Part shown: positions 8,565 through 17,373 of the stretch, one piece after another
Layout of the letters: each line of letters opens with the position of its first letter
How positions within the stretch are numbered: the stretch's first letter is position 1
NCBI RefSeq assembly: GCF_009846745.1
Contig: NZ_AQPF01000003.1
Span: 124,001 to 188,000 of the forward strand
Reading direction: 5' to 3'
Length of the DNA stretch: 64,000 nt
Origin: Alloalcanivorax xiamenensis
Lineage (GTDB): Bacteria > Pseudomonadota > Gammaproteobacteria > Pseudomonadales > Alcanivoracaceae
Notes under the pieces: model-generated
The model's input: only the letters and a program-made list of their open reading frames with translations
What the model was told of the DNA's origin: nothing
Databases searched by the model: none
Position numbers and translations under genes: made by a program

Positions 8565-9641
8565 ATGCGCAGGCTGATCTTTTCCCTGCATCTGTACGCC
8601 GGTCTGGGGTCGGGCCTGTTGCTCGCCCTGATCGGCATCACCGGCAGTCTGCTGGTGTTCTACCCGCAGTTGGACCAATGGCTGACGCCGGCACTGACCA
8701 CGCCGGCCGGCCAGTCCTCTCTGCCCCTCAACCAGATACTCGCTAATGCCAGCGAGGCAGCGGACGGCGCCGAACCCCGTCGGCTCTATCTGCCCGGCAC
8801 CAGTGGCGATTACCATATGGTCCGTTTCGATACCCCAATGGACGCGCCAGGACCGCTGCAAGTCAATGTGGATCCCTACACCGGCGAGGTCGCCACCGTG
8901 CGCGCCTGGGGTGCGTATCCGATGACCTGGATCTATCGGCTGCACTACACCCTGCTTGGCGGCACCACCGGCAAGTACGTGGTCGGTGTATGCGGCATTC
9001 TGCTGGCGCTGTTCGCGATTACAGGGGTGTATCTGCGCTGGCCCAAACGCGGCCGCTGGCGGCGCGCCCTCGCCATTGAACGTGGCAAGGGCCGTTTCCG
9101 CTTCTATTTCGACCTGCACGGCGCACTCGGTTTGTACCTGTTTCCAGTGCTGCTGGTGGTGGCGCTGTCCGGGGTGTTCATGGTGTTTCGCGCACCGATC
9201 ACCGCTGCCGTCGCCGCGCTGGCCACGGTGACGCCGACACCTCAACCGCAATCGACGCCATCAGGCTCCGCTCCGGTGGACCTGGACCAGGCGGTTGCCG
9301 CCGCCGCCCCGGTCTTTCCCGGAGCCCGGTTGAGCCGGGTCTACCTGCCACGTTCCGAGCGAGACAGTTACCGGCTGGCCTATGTTCTGCCCGAATCCAA
9401 CTGGCAGCGCTACGCGCCCAGCTCGGTCTGGGTGGATCAGTACAGCGGCGATGTTCTGGAGGTGTGGGACGAACGCAAACTGGGCGCCGCCGATACCGTG
9501 CTGGCCTGGCAGTTTCCACTGCACAACGGCGAGGCCCTGGGGCTGCCCGGGCGCTGGCTCGTGTTGGTATCCGGTGGGTTACCCGCCCTGCTGTTCGTCA
9601 CCGGCGTTTATTTGTGGTGGCGTAAACGGCGGCTGAAGTGA
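8565..9641 (+). CDS. PepSY-associated membrane protein, putative ferric-siderophore reductase
   Basis: Inner-membrane protein of 358 aa of the PepSY_TM family: helix 1 (about 13-33, GSGLLLALIGITGSLLVFYP), a periplasmic PepSY region, helices near 135-160 and 185-215, a second periplasmic PepSY region and a final helix ending in WWRKRRLK. Conserved histidines (HLYAG, LHYTLLGGTTGKY, DLHGALGLY, PLHNGEALG) fit haem ligands. Family members beside siderophore receptors (FoxB, PiuB type) are proposed to reduce imported ferric siderophores. It immediately follows the Fur-boxed receptor, which supports that role here. Confidence 0.82.
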   Translation: MRRLIFSLHLYAGLGSGLLLALIGITGSLLVFYPQLDQWLTPALTTPAGQSSLPLNQILANASEAADGAEPRRLYLPGTSGDYHMVRFDTPMDAPGPLQVNVDPYTGEVATVRAWGAYPMTWIYRLHYTLLGGTTGKYVVGVCGILLALFAITGVYLRWPKRGRWRRALAIERGKGRFRFYFDLHGALGLYLFPVLLVVALSGVFMVFRAPITAAVAALATVTPTPQPQSTPSGSAPVDLDQAVAAAAPVFPGARLSRVYLPRSERDSYRLAYVLPESNWQRYAPSSVWVDQYSGDVLEVWDERKLGAADTVLAWQFPLHNGEALGLPGRWLVLVSGGLPALLFVTGVYLWWRKRRLK

Positions 9642-9676
9642 CGCTGAATCATTGGCCGTGCCGTTATATCAATTCG

Positions 9677-9765
9677 CCCAGTATTCGCTGCCAAGGCAGC
9701 TTCCCACAAAGCGTTATGGAACCAACCGCTTAGGGAAGCCAGCTTGCTGGCGAATACGGATGGGC
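9677..9765. repeat. Pair of inverted REP-like palindromes (BIME-like)
   Basis: The left unit (about 9677-9705, TATTCGCTGCCAAGGCAGC core) and the right unit (about 9733-9765, AGCCAGCTTGCTGGCGAATA core) are inverted copies, each with its own small palindrome. They resemble pseudomonad REP sequences and sit between the convergent PepSY and ktrB genes, where they may also protect mRNA 3' ends. Confidence 0.75.
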
Positions 9766-9776
9766 AGAGAGCCTCA

Positions 9777-11147
9777 TTAACCAATCTGCACATGGTCCTC
9801 GACGTAGCGCAATTTCGGTGTTTGTGGCCGTGCCAACGAGAACGCCAGAGCCAGTGGCCCAATGCGGCCCATGAACATCAGCAGCATAAGCACACACTGC
9901 GACGGCCAGGACAGTTCCCCGGTAATCCCCCGGGACAGCCCCACCGTGGAGAACGCCGAAAACGCCTCGAACAACACGTCCATCACTGGCAGCGCCGGCT
10001 CCAGCACCACCATCAGGAATCCGCTCAGCACCACCGCCAGCAAACTCAGCATGACCACGGTCTGGGCCCGAAACACCGACTCCACGGCAATGGCGCGCCG
10101 GAACACCGTGGGCCGTTGACGCCCATGCAAGAACGCCCGCGTGGCCAACAGCATCACCATGAAGGTGCTGACCTTGATACCGGAAGCGGTGGAGTTGCTG
10201 CCGCCGCCGATGAACATCAGGAACATGATCAGCAATACCGTGGGCGCCATCAGACTGCCCATGTCCACGGTATTGAAACCGGCGGTGCGGGGGGTCACCG
10301 CGGTGAACCAGGCGGCCCAGAGCCGGCCGGATTCCGGCAGTTCTCCAAAAGTGCGGGCGTTGTTCCATTCGAAACCGATTACCAGAAACCAGGCACCGAG
10401 GCACAGCACCAGGGTACCGGCCAGAGTCAGTTTGCTGTGCAGGGAGAGCGTGCGCCATTGCCGCTTGCGCCACAGATCCAGTAACACGGTGAACCCCAGA
10501 CCACCGATGATGAACAGCGCGGTGATCACCAGGTTGACCATGGGATTGGCGGCCCACCGTGACAGGCTGTCAGGCAGTAAGGCGAAACCGGCGTTGTTGA
10601 ACGCGGAGACGCTGTGAAAAATGCTGAACCACAAGCCCCGCGCCACCCCCAGCTCCGGAATCCAGACCACGCTCAGCAATCCCGCGCCAATGGCCTCCAT
10701 GATCAGCGCCAGCAACGCGGTATGCCTGACCAGCACCAGCATGTCCGCCGGCGACGTCTGGTCGGTGGCCTCGCGCACCAGGCGCTGCCCGCGCAGTCCC
10801 AACCGGCCGCCCAGCGCCATCAGCGTCAACGCGGCAAAGGTCATCAGGCCGAGGCCGCCCAATTGCATCAGGCCCAGCACCACCGATTGCCCGAACGGAC
10901 TGAGATGCGAGCCGGTATCCACCACCACCAGACCGGTGACGGTGACCGCCGAGCAGGCGGTGAACAGAGCCTGGAAAAACGTCAACGGTGGCGTGCCGGA
11001 GACCGGCAGCCACAACAGGACGGTGCCGATCGCGATCAGCAACAGGAAACTGCCGGCCAGAATCGCCGGCGGACTGTAACGCCAGGGATGACGCAGGGAC
11101 AGGACCGACTCGGTGCGGGCGCGCAGGCCGGGAAACCAGGTTCTCAT
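9777..11147 (-). CDS. ktrB: Potassium uptake channel subunit, TrkH/KtrB family
   Basis: Membrane protein of 456 aa with four M1-P-M2 repeats. Each pore loop keeps its filter region: SAVTVTGL, SAFNNAGF, TPRTAGFN and SAFSTVGLS. It takes up K+ (with Na+ in Ktr systems) under control of a cytosolic RCK ring. The gene overlaps ktrA by an ATGA, so the two are a coupled pair. The length (about 450) and the pairing with a short single RCK-type partner favour Ktr over Trk; TrkH would be near 480 aa and work with a double-length TrkA. Confidence 0.9.
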   Translation of the reverse strand: MRTWFPGLRARTESVLSLRHPWRYSPPAILAGSFLLLIAIGTVLLWLPVSGTPPLTFFQALFTACSAVTVTGLVVVDTGSHLSPFGQSVVLGLMQLGGLGLMTFAALTLMALGGRLGLRGQRLVREATDQTSPADMLVLVRHTALLALIMEAIGAGLLSVVWIPELGVARGLWFSIFHSVSAFNNAGFALLPDSLSRWAANPMVNLVITALFIIGGLGFTVLLDLWRKRQWRTLSLHSKLTLAGTLVLCLGAWFLVIGFEWNNARTFGELPESGRLWAAWFTAVTPRTAGFNTVDMGSLMAPTVLLIMFLMFIGGGSNSTASGIKVSTFMVMLLATRAFLHGRQRPTVFRRAIAVESVFRAQTVVMLSLLAVVLSGFLMVVLEPALPVMDVLFEAFSAFSTVGLSRGITGELSWPSQCVLMLLMFMGRIGPLALAFSLARPQTPKLRYVEDHVQIG

Positions 11148-11794
11148 AAACTCTCGGAGAATCGACGCAAGGCCGGTTCTTCACCCAGCAGTACCAGGTG
11201 ATCGTTACGCTTGAGCCGTTGATGCGGACTCGGTTGCAAATCCACGTTCTGACCATGCTTGATGGCCAGCAGGCGCACACCGATCTCCTCGATCTTGAGG
11301 TCCGATAGCGGGCGGTCTTCCAGCACCTCGCCGGGACGGATCTCGATGACGAAGTAGTTATCGCCCAGGCTGATGTAATCGAGCATATTGGGATGCGCCA
11401 TGGTCTGGGCGGCGCGCAACCCCATTTCGTATTCGGGATGCAGAACACGGTCGGCACCGAGCTTTTCGACGATGCGGTGGTGGACCGGCGTAATCGCCTT
11501 GACCCACACTTCCTTCGCCTCCAGGGATTTCACCGCCATGGTGCAAAGGATGCTGGCTTCGATGTTCTCGCCGATGGCCACCAACACGGCATCGAAACTT
11601 TCCAGGTCCAGTTCACGCAGGGCGTCCTCGTCGGTGGCGTCAGCGATCACCGTCTGGGTCAGTTTGTCGACCAGGCGATTGGCCTGGGCTTCCCGATTAT
11701 CGACTCCCAGGACCTGATGCCCCAGACGCATCAGTTCCAGCGCCACCGCCTCGCCAAAGCTGCCCAATCCGAGCACGGCGAATTGCTTTTTCAT
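11144..11794 (-). CDS. ktrA: Potassium uptake regulatory subunit, RCK (TrkA-N/TrkA-C) protein
   Basis: Cytosolic gating subunit of 216 aa. RCK_N Rossmann fold (residues 1-125, VLGLGSFGEAVALELM; acidic VDNRE after strand 2) binds adenine nucleotides; RCK_C (about 135-216, FVIEIRPGEVLEDRPLSDL) follows. It is the first gene of the ktrAB pair. A cluster of GACGCCGG-type repeats (11811-11844) lies just upstream. Confidence 0.92.
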   Translation of the reverse strand: MKKQFAVLGLGSFGEAVALELMRLGHQVLGVDNREAQANRLVDKLTQTVIADATDEDALRELDLESFDAVLVAIGENIEASILCTMAVKSLEAKEVWVKAITPVHHRIVEKLGADRVLHPEYEMGLRAAQTMAHPNMLDYISLGDNYFVIEIRPGEVLEDRPLSDLKIEEIGVRLLAIKHGQNVDLQPSPHQRLKRNDHLVLLGEEPALRRFSESL

Positions 11795-11810
11795 AACGGC
11801 TCCCTTGTCG

Positions 11811-11844
11811 GACCGGACGCCGGAGCGCCGACGCCGGACGGCTC
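11811..11844. repeat. GACGCCGG-type short repeats between ktrA and radA
   Basis: Imperfect tandem copies of a GACGCCGG/GGACGCC unit fill the 51-bp spacer. The same unit occurs around 13237-13258, 13349-13368, 44234-44263 and 44289-44322, usually at gene ends. Confidence 0.7.
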
Positions 11845-11845
11845 A

Positions 11846-13213
11846 TTACAATTGTTCCAACGCTTCCGCCAGAGTGCTCACGGCGATCAGTTCCACCCCT
11901 TCCGGCAGGTTGCGCGGCTGATTGGATTTGGGGATCACGGCGCGGCGGAACCCATGTTTGACCGCTTCGTACAACCGCTCCTGGCCCTGCGGCACCGGGC
12001 GTATCTCGCCGGACAAGCCGATCTCGCCAAAGACCACCAGATCCCGCCCCAAAGGCCGGTCACGGAAGCTGGAAACAATGGACAGCACCAAGGCCAGATC
12101 GGCGGACGTTTCTCCGATTTTGACGCCGCCCACCACATTGGCGAACACGTCCTGGTCACCGACCTGGATACCGCCGTGGCGGTGCAGCACCGCCAGCAGC
12201 ATGGCCAGCCGGTTGGCCTCCAGACCAACACAAACGCGACGGGGATTGCCGAAGTGACTGGCGTCCACCAGCGCCTGCAATTCCACCAATAATGGCCGGG
12301 TGCCTTCCCACACCACCGTGACCAGAGAGCCGGGGGCGATCTCCTCCGCGCGGTTGAGGAAAATCGCCGACGGATTCTTCACTTCCTTGAGCCCCTCGCC
12401 AGTCATGGCGAACACGCCCAGCTCATTGACCGCGCCGAAACGGTTCTTCAGGCCACGCAAGGTACGGAAACGGGAATCGGAAGAGCCCTCCAGCATCAGC
12501 GAGCAGTCGATCATGTGCTCCAGCACTTTCGGGCCAGCCAGGGTGCCGTCCTTGGTGACGTGCCCCACCAGCAGCAGCACGGTGCCGGTTTGCTTGGCGA
12601 AGCGGGTCAGCGCCGCCGCGCACTCGCGCACCTGAGCCACGGAACCCGGCGCCGATTGCAGGCCGGCCAGATACATGACCTGAATGGAATCCACCACCAG
12701 CAGGCGCGGCTGCTCCTTGCGCGCCAGCTCGATGATGCGCTCCACATCGGTTTCCGCCGCCAGACGCAGTTTGTCCTTGGGCAGCTTCAAACGATCGGCG
12801 CGCATGGCCACCTGGGACAGCGACTCCTCGCCGGTGACATAAAGACAGGAATGAGCGTGGGCGAGCCGGCACAGCGTCTGCAACAACAAGGTGGACTTGC
12901 CGGCACCGGGATGTCCGCCGATCAGGATGGCGGAACCGGGCACCAGCCCCCCGCCGAGCACCCGATCCAGCTCGCCCATGCCGGCGCTGATGCGCGGGGT
13001 TTCCTCGAGGACGATCTCATCCAGGTTGCGCACTTCCGCCAGTTGCCCGCTAAAGCCACCACGGCCGGCGGAGCCACCGGCACGGGACGGGGCGCTGTCC
13101 ACCACGAATTCCTGCAGGGTATTCCACTGACCACAGGCCGGGCACTGGCCCTGCCACTTGGGGAAATCCCCACCGCATTCGGTGCAGACAAAAGCGGTTT
13201 TCTTCTTCGCCAA
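11846..13213 (-). CDS. radA: DNA repair protein RadA (Sms)
   Basis: RecA-like ATPase and branch-migration helicase for recombination intermediates, 455 aa. An N-terminal C4 zinc finger (CTECGGDF...CPACGQWN) is followed by a RecA core with Walker A GHPGAGKST (about 105) and the RadA-specific KNRFG motif (LKNRFGAVNELGVF), then a Lon-protease-like C-terminal domain (DLALVLSIVSSF; VVFGEIGLSGEIRPV). The length is typical. It lies between repeat-filled spacers downstream of alr. Confidence 0.97.
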   Translation of the reverse strand: MAKKKTAFVCTECGGDFPKWQGQCPACGQWNTLQEFVVDSAPSRAGGSAGRGGFSGQLAEVRNLDEIVLEETPRISAGMGELDRVLGGGLVPGSAILIGGHPGAGKSTLLLQTLCRLAHAHSCLYVTGEESLSQVAMRADRLKLPKDKLRLAAETDVERIIELARKEQPRLLVVDSIQVMYLAGLQSAPGSVAQVRECAAALTRFAKQTGTVLLLVGHVTKDGTLAGPKVLEHMIDCSLMLEGSSDSRFRTLRGLKNRFGAVNELGVFAMTGEGLKEVKNPSAIFLNRAEEIAPGSLVTVVWEGTRPLLVELQALVDASHFGNPRRVCVGLEANRLAMLLAVLHRHGGIQVGDQDVFANVVGGVKIGETSADLALVLSIVSSFRDRPLGRDLVVFGEIGLSGEIRPVPQGQERLYEAVKHGFRRAVIPKSNQPRNLPEGVELIAVSTLAEALEQL

Positions 13214-13236
13214 AAGAGGCTCCTTTTCTTACCGGG

Positions 13237-13368
13237 CCAGGCGCCGGACGCTTAACCCGGTGCGGAAACCGTCGCGGTGCTTCCTGCCGCCGGAGGGAAG
13301 ACACTGACGGGAGGCAGGTAACACCACCCCATGCGGGTTAAGGGCTCCGCGCCTGGCGTCCGGCGTCC
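13237..13368. repeat. GACGCCGG-type inverted repeat pair spanning the alr-radA spacer and the alr 3' end
   Basis: 13237-13258 (CCAGGCGCCGGACGC...TTAACCC) is mirrored by 13335-13368 (GGGTTAA...GCGTCCGGCGTCC). The right arm supplies the last codons and the TAA stop of alr. The interior shows no gene. Confidence 0.65.
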
Positions 13369-14426
13369 ACCACCCGCTCCGGCCGGCTGGTGACCTGACA
13401 GAATAACTCGTAGCTGATGGTACCGCAGGCGGCGGCCACGTCATCCACGGAAACAGTGTCACCCCATAGCTCCACTTCATCGCCGACGCGAGCCTCGAGG
13501 CCATCCAGTCTCACCGTGATCATGTCCATGGAGACCCGGCCGACCAGCTCGGTGCGCCGGCCGTTGACCGCCACCGGCGTGCCATTGGGAGCGTGGCGCG
13601 GGTAGCCGTCGCCGTAGCCCACCGCCACCACGCCGATGGTGCCGTTTTCCGGCGCGGTCCAGGTGGCGCCGTAGCCCACGGTCTGGCCAGCGTAAATGGG
13701 ATTCACGGCGATCAGGCGGGCACTGAAACGCTGGGTCGGGCGCAGCCCCAATTCGCCGGCGGAGCGCCACGGGAACGGCGACGACCCGTACAGCATGATG
13801 CCGGGCCGGACCCGCTGCTGGCGCGCCGCCGGATAACGGATCAGAGCGGCGGAGTTGGCGGCGGTGACCGGCAATCCCAGCTCCCCGGACAGTGCCAGCA
13901 CCGCCGCCAGTTGCTGTTCACTGAACGGATCGTCCTGCTGATCGGCGCAGGCAAAGTGGCTCATCAGGCCGAGCAGCCGCACACCAGGGATGGCCCGCAG
14001 TATCGCCGCCTGTTCCCGTGCCTGCTCCGGCACCATGCCCAGCCGATTCATGCCGGTATTGATTTTCAACCATACGCCCAGGGGCGCCGGCCGCTTGCGC
14101 AGCAGCGCCACCTGCCAGGGCGCATGCACCACCACTTCCACGTCCAGGCGGGAGGCTTCCTCGATCTCCTCCTGGTCGAAGAACCCTTCCGCCACCAGGA
14201 CCGGCTCACGGACGCCGTGCTCACGCACTGCCCGGGCCTCGTCCAGCAACGCCACGCCCAGGCCATCCACCTGCCCGGCCAGGGCATCGGCGGCCAACGT
14301 CAGGCCATGGCCGTAGCCGTTGGCCTTGATCATGGCAAACACCTGGGCGCCGTTCGCCAGGGTCCGGGCCACGCCAGCGTTATGGGCCAGAGCCGCTGGC
14401 CGTATCTGTAACCGGGTACCGCGCAT
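13338..14426 (-). CDS. alr: Alanine racemase
   Basis: PLP enzyme making D-alanine for peptidoglycan, 362 aa. The PLP lysine is Lys34 in MIKANGYGHGL; the second catalytic base is the Tyr of TVGYGATW; the C-terminal domain shows VGYGDGYPRHA and RVSMDMITV. The last residues (DAGRQARSP) are encoded by a copy of the GACGCCGG repeat family, so the natural C-terminus has been replaced or extended by repeat DNA. It is downstream of dnaB, a common gammaproteobacterial order. Confidence 0.96.
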   Translation of the reverse strand: MRGTRLQIRPAALAHNAGVARTLANGAQVFAMIKANGYGHGLTLAADALAGQVDGLGVALLDEARAVREHGVREPVLVAEGFFDQEEIEEASRLDVEVVVHAPWQVALLRKRPAPLGVWLKINTGMNRLGMVPEQAREQAAILRAIPGVRLLGLMSHFACADQQDDPFSEQQLAAVLALSGELGLPVTAANSAALIRYPAARQQRVRPGIMLYGSSPFPWRSAGELGLRPTQRFSARLIAVNPIYAGQTVGYGATWTAPENGTIGVVAVGYGDGYPRHAPNGTPVAVNGRRTELVGRVSMDMITVRLDGLEARVGDEVELWGDTVSVDDVAAACGTISYELFCQVTSRPERVVDAGRQARSP

Positions 14427-14446
14427 GGTGCTCTCTCCCGCCCCGG

Positions 14447-15838
14447 TTATTCGTTGTCCTGGTATTGCTGGTAGTACTCCGGCGCCAGATCGTCGAAGCG
14501 GGTGAATTCGCCGCGGAACGCCAGCCGCACGGTACCGATGGGCCCGTTCCGGTGCTTGCCGATGATGATCTCGGCGATGCCCTTCTCCGGCGTGTCCTTG
14601 TTGTAGACCTCGTCACGATAGAGGAACACGATCAAATCCGCGTCCTGCTCGATCGCCCCGGATTCCCGCAGGTCGGACATCACCGGCCTTTTGTTGGGGC
14701 GCTGTTCCAGGGAGCGGTTCAACTGCGACAGGGCGATCACCGGGCAATTCATTTCCTTGGCCAGTCCCTTGAGGTTCCGGGAGATTTCCGAGATTTCGTT
14801 GACCCGGTTGTCGGCGCCGGGGACCTGCATCAGCTGCAGATAGTCGACCATGATCAGGCCGATCTCTCCGCCACATTCCCGCGCCACCCGGCGGGCTCTG
14901 GCGCGCATTTCCAGCGGGCTGAGCGCGGCGGTATCGTCGATGAAGAATTTCTGCTCGCTGAGCATCTGGATCGCCGAGGTGATGCGCGGCCAGTCATCCT
15001 GCTCCAGGCGACCGGAGCGGATCGCGCCCTGGTTGATGCGCCCCAGGGAGGACAGCATCCGCATCACGATGGCGTCGGCGGGCATCTCCATGGAGAACAC
15101 CAGCACCGGCTTGCCGGCTTTGATCGCCACGTTCTCGCACAGGTTCATGGCAAAGGTGGTCTTACCCATGGAGGGCCGCCCCGCCACCACCACCATGTCC
15201 GACGGTTGCAGCCCGGCGGTCATCTTGTCCATTTCCTCGAAACCGGTGGTAACCCCGGTCAGGGAATTCTTGGTGCGGTACAGCTCGTCGATACGGTCCA
15301 CCGCTTTCTTCAACACCGACTTGATATTCTGCGGACCGGAACCCTTCTTCTGCTGTTCCGCGATCTCGAAAATCGACGACTCGGCGGTATCCAGAATTTC
15401 CAGGGAAGGCTTGCCCTTGGGATTGAACGCCAGATCCGACACCTTGTGCGACACCTGGATCAACTGCCGCAAAATACTGCGCTCGCGAACGATCTCCGCA
15501 TAGGCGTTGATATTGGCGGTACTCGGCGTGTTGCGGGCCAGCTCCGAGAGATAGGTGGCTCCGCCCACGTCGTCCAATTCGCCGCGGTGCGTCAGAGCCT
15601 GGGAAACGGTCACCAGGTCACTGGGCTTTTCTTCCTCCACCAACTGACCGATAACCTGGAAGATCAGCCGGTGCTCTTTACGATAGAAGTCCTTCTCGCC
15701 GACCCGTTCGGCGACATCATCCCAGGCTTCATTGTTGAGCAGCAGTCCCCCCAATACCGCCTGTTCCGCTTCCACGGAATGGGGCGGAATACGCAGGCTG
15801 TCGGGAAGATGGTCGTCCAACGCAAGAGACTCGTTCAT
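14447..15838 (-). CDS. dnaB: Replicative DNA helicase
   Basis: Hexameric 5'-3' fork helicase of 463 aa. An N-terminal DnaG-interacting domain (residues about 15-120, VEAEQAVLGGLLL) and linker helix precede the RecA-like motor with Walker A GRPSMGKTTFAMN (about 215), Walker B LIMVDYLQLM and motif 4 SDLRESGAIEQDADL. I start at MNESLALDD (15838); the open frame continues upstream into a repeat element and codes for nothing family-like there. It lies downstream of the rpsF-priB-rpsR-rplI group but is separated from it by about 500 bp of repeats and the rplI terminator. Confidence 0.97.
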   Translation of the reverse strand: MNESLALDDHLPDSLRIPPHSVEAEQAVLGGLLLNNEAWDDVAERVGEKDFYRKEHRLIFQVIGQLVEEEKPSDLVTVSQALTHRGELDDVGGATYLSELARNTPSTANINAYAEIVRERSILRQLIQVSHKVSDLAFNPKGKPSLEILDTAESSIFEIAEQQKKGSGPQNIKSVLKKAVDRIDELYRTKNSLTGVTTGFEEMDKMTAGLQPSDMVVVAGRPSMGKTTFAMNLCENVAIKAGKPVLVFSMEMPADAIVMRMLSSLGRINQGAIRSGRLEQDDWPRITSAIQMLSEQKFFIDDTAALSPLEMRARARRVARECGGEIGLIMVDYLQLMQVPGADNRVNEISEISRNLKGLAKEMNCPVIALSQLNRSLEQRPNKRPVMSDLRESGAIEQDADLIVFLYRDEVYNKDTPEKGIAEIIIGKHRNGPIGTVRLAFRGEFTRFDDLAPEYYQQYQDNE

Positions 15839-15921
15839 GGTGGGTCCGTCAGATGGTATGCAAAAAGGCCAGGAGGCGATCATAACAAAAAATCGCCAGG
15901 AACGATTAGTGCCCCACCATC

Positions 15922-16240
15922 CGCGGGCACGCAACACGCCTGCACGCCTGCACGCCTGCACGCCAAAGCCAAGGCCCGCTTGCCGGCCTTGGGGACACGA
16001 ATTCAAAGCAACTCCGTCATGCCGGACTTGATCCAGCATCTCCTTCCACGAAGCCATGCGCCCTGTAGAGGGAGATCCTGGGCCACACAACGGTGCTTAG
16101 AGCACCGTTTGGACGCCCCACAGGGCGCCCCGAAGGGGGAGTTCGATGGTCTTAAGCCAGGGAACTCTCTACCCCGGGATGCCCGAGTGTTTTCAAAGCG
16201 TGTTGGCGTGCCAGCGTGGTGCGTGGTGCGTGTTAGCGGC
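15922..16240. repeat. MITE-like intergenic element, copy 1 (with an internal insertion)
   Basis: It occupies most of the gene-free stretch 15839-16342. The left end has tandem GCACGCCT units (about 15937-15965); the right end has inverted GGCGTGC/GGTGCGTG units (about 16198-16232). Inside is a GTCATGCCGGACTTGATCC unit at 16017. From 16017 on it matches copy 2 (17883-18062) closely, including CCGGGATGCCCGAGTG, but it carries about 70 bp extra (near 16069-16138) with its own small hairpins. No open frame looks coding. Confidence 0.75.
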
Positions 16241-16251
16241 CCGTTCCACCA

Positions 16252-16287
16252 CAAAAAAGGCACCGCCCGATGGTCGGACAGTGCCTT
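16252..16287 (-). terminator. Rho-independent terminator after rplI
   Basis: On the minus strand the stem AAGGCAC/GTGCCTT (arms 16281-16287 and 16257-16263), with an inner CCGACCATCGGGCGG helix, is followed by a T-run (16258-16253). Confidence 0.85.
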
Positions 16288-16342
16288 GATTGTGTCACCG
16301 CGCCCCGGGGAGGGGCAAACCGGTGCGGGATAGCGGCCGTGA

Positions 16343-16795
16343 TTACTCGGCCGGTACCACCGCCAGCTTGATGGTCACGGTCACATCGGCGTGCAACGCC
16401 AGGTCGATTTCGTACTCACCGGTTTGACGCAGCGCGCCGTGCGGGAGTTTCACTTCGGCCTTGGACATTTCCACACCGGTTTGCTCGGTGATGGCGTCGG
16501 CGATGTCGCGGGTGCCGACGGAGCCAAACAGCTTTCCTTCGTCACCGGACTTGGCGCCGATGGTCACGGACGCTTCGGCCAGCTTGTCGGCACGCTCCTG
16601 GGCAGCCGCCAGTTGCTCGGAGGCTTGTTTTTCCAGTTCCGCGCGACGGGCTTCCACTTCGGCCAGGTTGTCCTTGGTCGCCGGCAGGGCTTTGCCTTGC
16701 GGGATCAGGAAGTTACGGCCATAGCCGGGGCGAACGTCCACCACGGAGCCCAGATCACCCAGGTTCTTGATGGTTTCCAGCAGGATCACTTGCAT
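16343..16795 (-). CDS. rplI: Large-subunit ribosomal protein bL9
   Basis: Protein of 150 aa, typical for bL9. The N-terminal domain (MQVILLETIKNLGDLGSVVDVRPGYGRNFLIP) binds 23S rRNA; a long linker helix and a C-terminal domain (FGSVGTRDIADAI) follow. It is last in the rpsF-priB-rpsR-rplI operon and is followed by an intrinsic terminator. Confidence 0.98.
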   Translation of the reverse strand: MQVILLETIKNLGDLGSVVDVRPGYGRNFLIPQGKALPATKDNLAEVEARRAELEKQASEQLAAAQERADKLAEASVTIGAKSGDEGKLFGSVGTRDIADAITEQTGVEMSKAEVKLPHGALRQTGEYEIDLALHADVTVTIKLAVVPAE

Positions 16796-16810
16796 GACGG
16801 TCCCCTCGGC

Positions 16811-17041
16811 TTAATTGTCGTGGCTGTCGGAGTACGGCAGCAGCGCCAGGAAGCGGGCCTGCTTGACCGCGGAGGCCAGCTGGCGCTGATAACGTGCTTT
16901 GGTGCCGGTGATACGGCTGGGCACGATCTTGCCGGTTTCGGTGATGTAGGCTTTCAGGGTGTCGAGATCCTTGAAATCAATGTACTCAACACCTTCCGCG
17001 GTGAAGCGGCAGAATTTGCGACGGCGATAAAAACGGGCCAT
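16811..17041 (-). CDS. rpsR: Small-subunit ribosomal protein bS18
   Basis: Protein of 76 aa, the usual size. FYRRRKFCRFTAEGVEYIDFKD and the C-terminal SRITGTKARYQRQLASAVKQAR are family hallmarks. It pairs with S6 on the 30S platform, and both genes share this operon. Confidence 0.98.
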   Translation of the reverse strand: MARFYRRRKFCRFTAEGVEYIDFKDLDTLKAYITETGKIVPSRITGTKARYQRQLASAVKQARFLALLPYSDSHDN

Positions 17042-17058
17042 GGTTTTCTCCTCGATTC

Positions 17059-17373
17059 CTAGTCCAGGGGCTCCAGTGTTTCCACGATCAACTGCAAACG
17101 GTCCCGGGCTTCGCCCTTGTAGCCCGCGCGGCTGAGAAAGCCGCCGACTCTGACCCGTTGTCCTTCTTTCAGGTGTTTCGCCAGGGCGGTCTTGCCGCCG
17201 GCGAGTACCAACCCGATGCGGGCCTGGACTTCACGGGGATGGCCGTCTTCAAGCTGCCGGGACCGGTGCTCCAGCCAGAGACGCTGGCGGGGCACGCCAC
17301 CCGGCGTTACGGCCACCTTTTCAAGGGTGACGATGATGCCGGTGAGCTCGCAGTGATTACGCTCGGAAATCAG
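17059..17373 (-). CDS. priB: Primosomal replication protein N (PriB)
   Basis: Single OB-fold ssDNA-binding protein for PriA-dependent replication restart. Taking CTG at 17373 as start gives 104 aa, the length of E. coli PriB, and the N-terminus ISERNHCELTGIIVTLEKV lines up with that protein. The next in-frame start, GTG 17316, would remove the first OB strand. The CTG (or the following ATT) overlaps the rpsF stop as CTGA and sits 7 nt after a strong GGAGGAGG. There is no ATG in frame. Residues LEHRSRQ (about 35-41) are a PriB signature. The non-canonical start is inferred from alignment by eye. Confidence 0.85.
   Translation of the reverse strand: MISERNHCELTGIIVTLEKVAVTPGGVPRQRLWLEHRSRQLEDGHPREVQARIGLVLAGGKTALAKHLKEGQRVRVGGFLSRAGYKGEARDRLQLIVETLEPLD

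Noticed and set aside
7446..9251. 601-aa open frame on the minus strand
   Set aside because: It is antisense to the second receptor and the PepSY gene. Its composition (Gln/His/Gly-rich, no domain) is typical of the mirror frame of high-GC genes.
9777..11794. Calling the potassium system TrkH/TrkA
   Set aside because: The regulator is a single-length RCK protein directly coupled to a roughly 450-aa channel, which is the Ktr arrangement.
15930..15970. Possible CRISPR array
   Set aside because: The tandem GCACGCCT units are about 8 bp with no spacers, and no cas genes are present.
14465..16333. 622-aa open frame on the plus strand
   Set aside because: Antisense to dnaB and running through a repeat element; no domain, ribosome site or sensible start.
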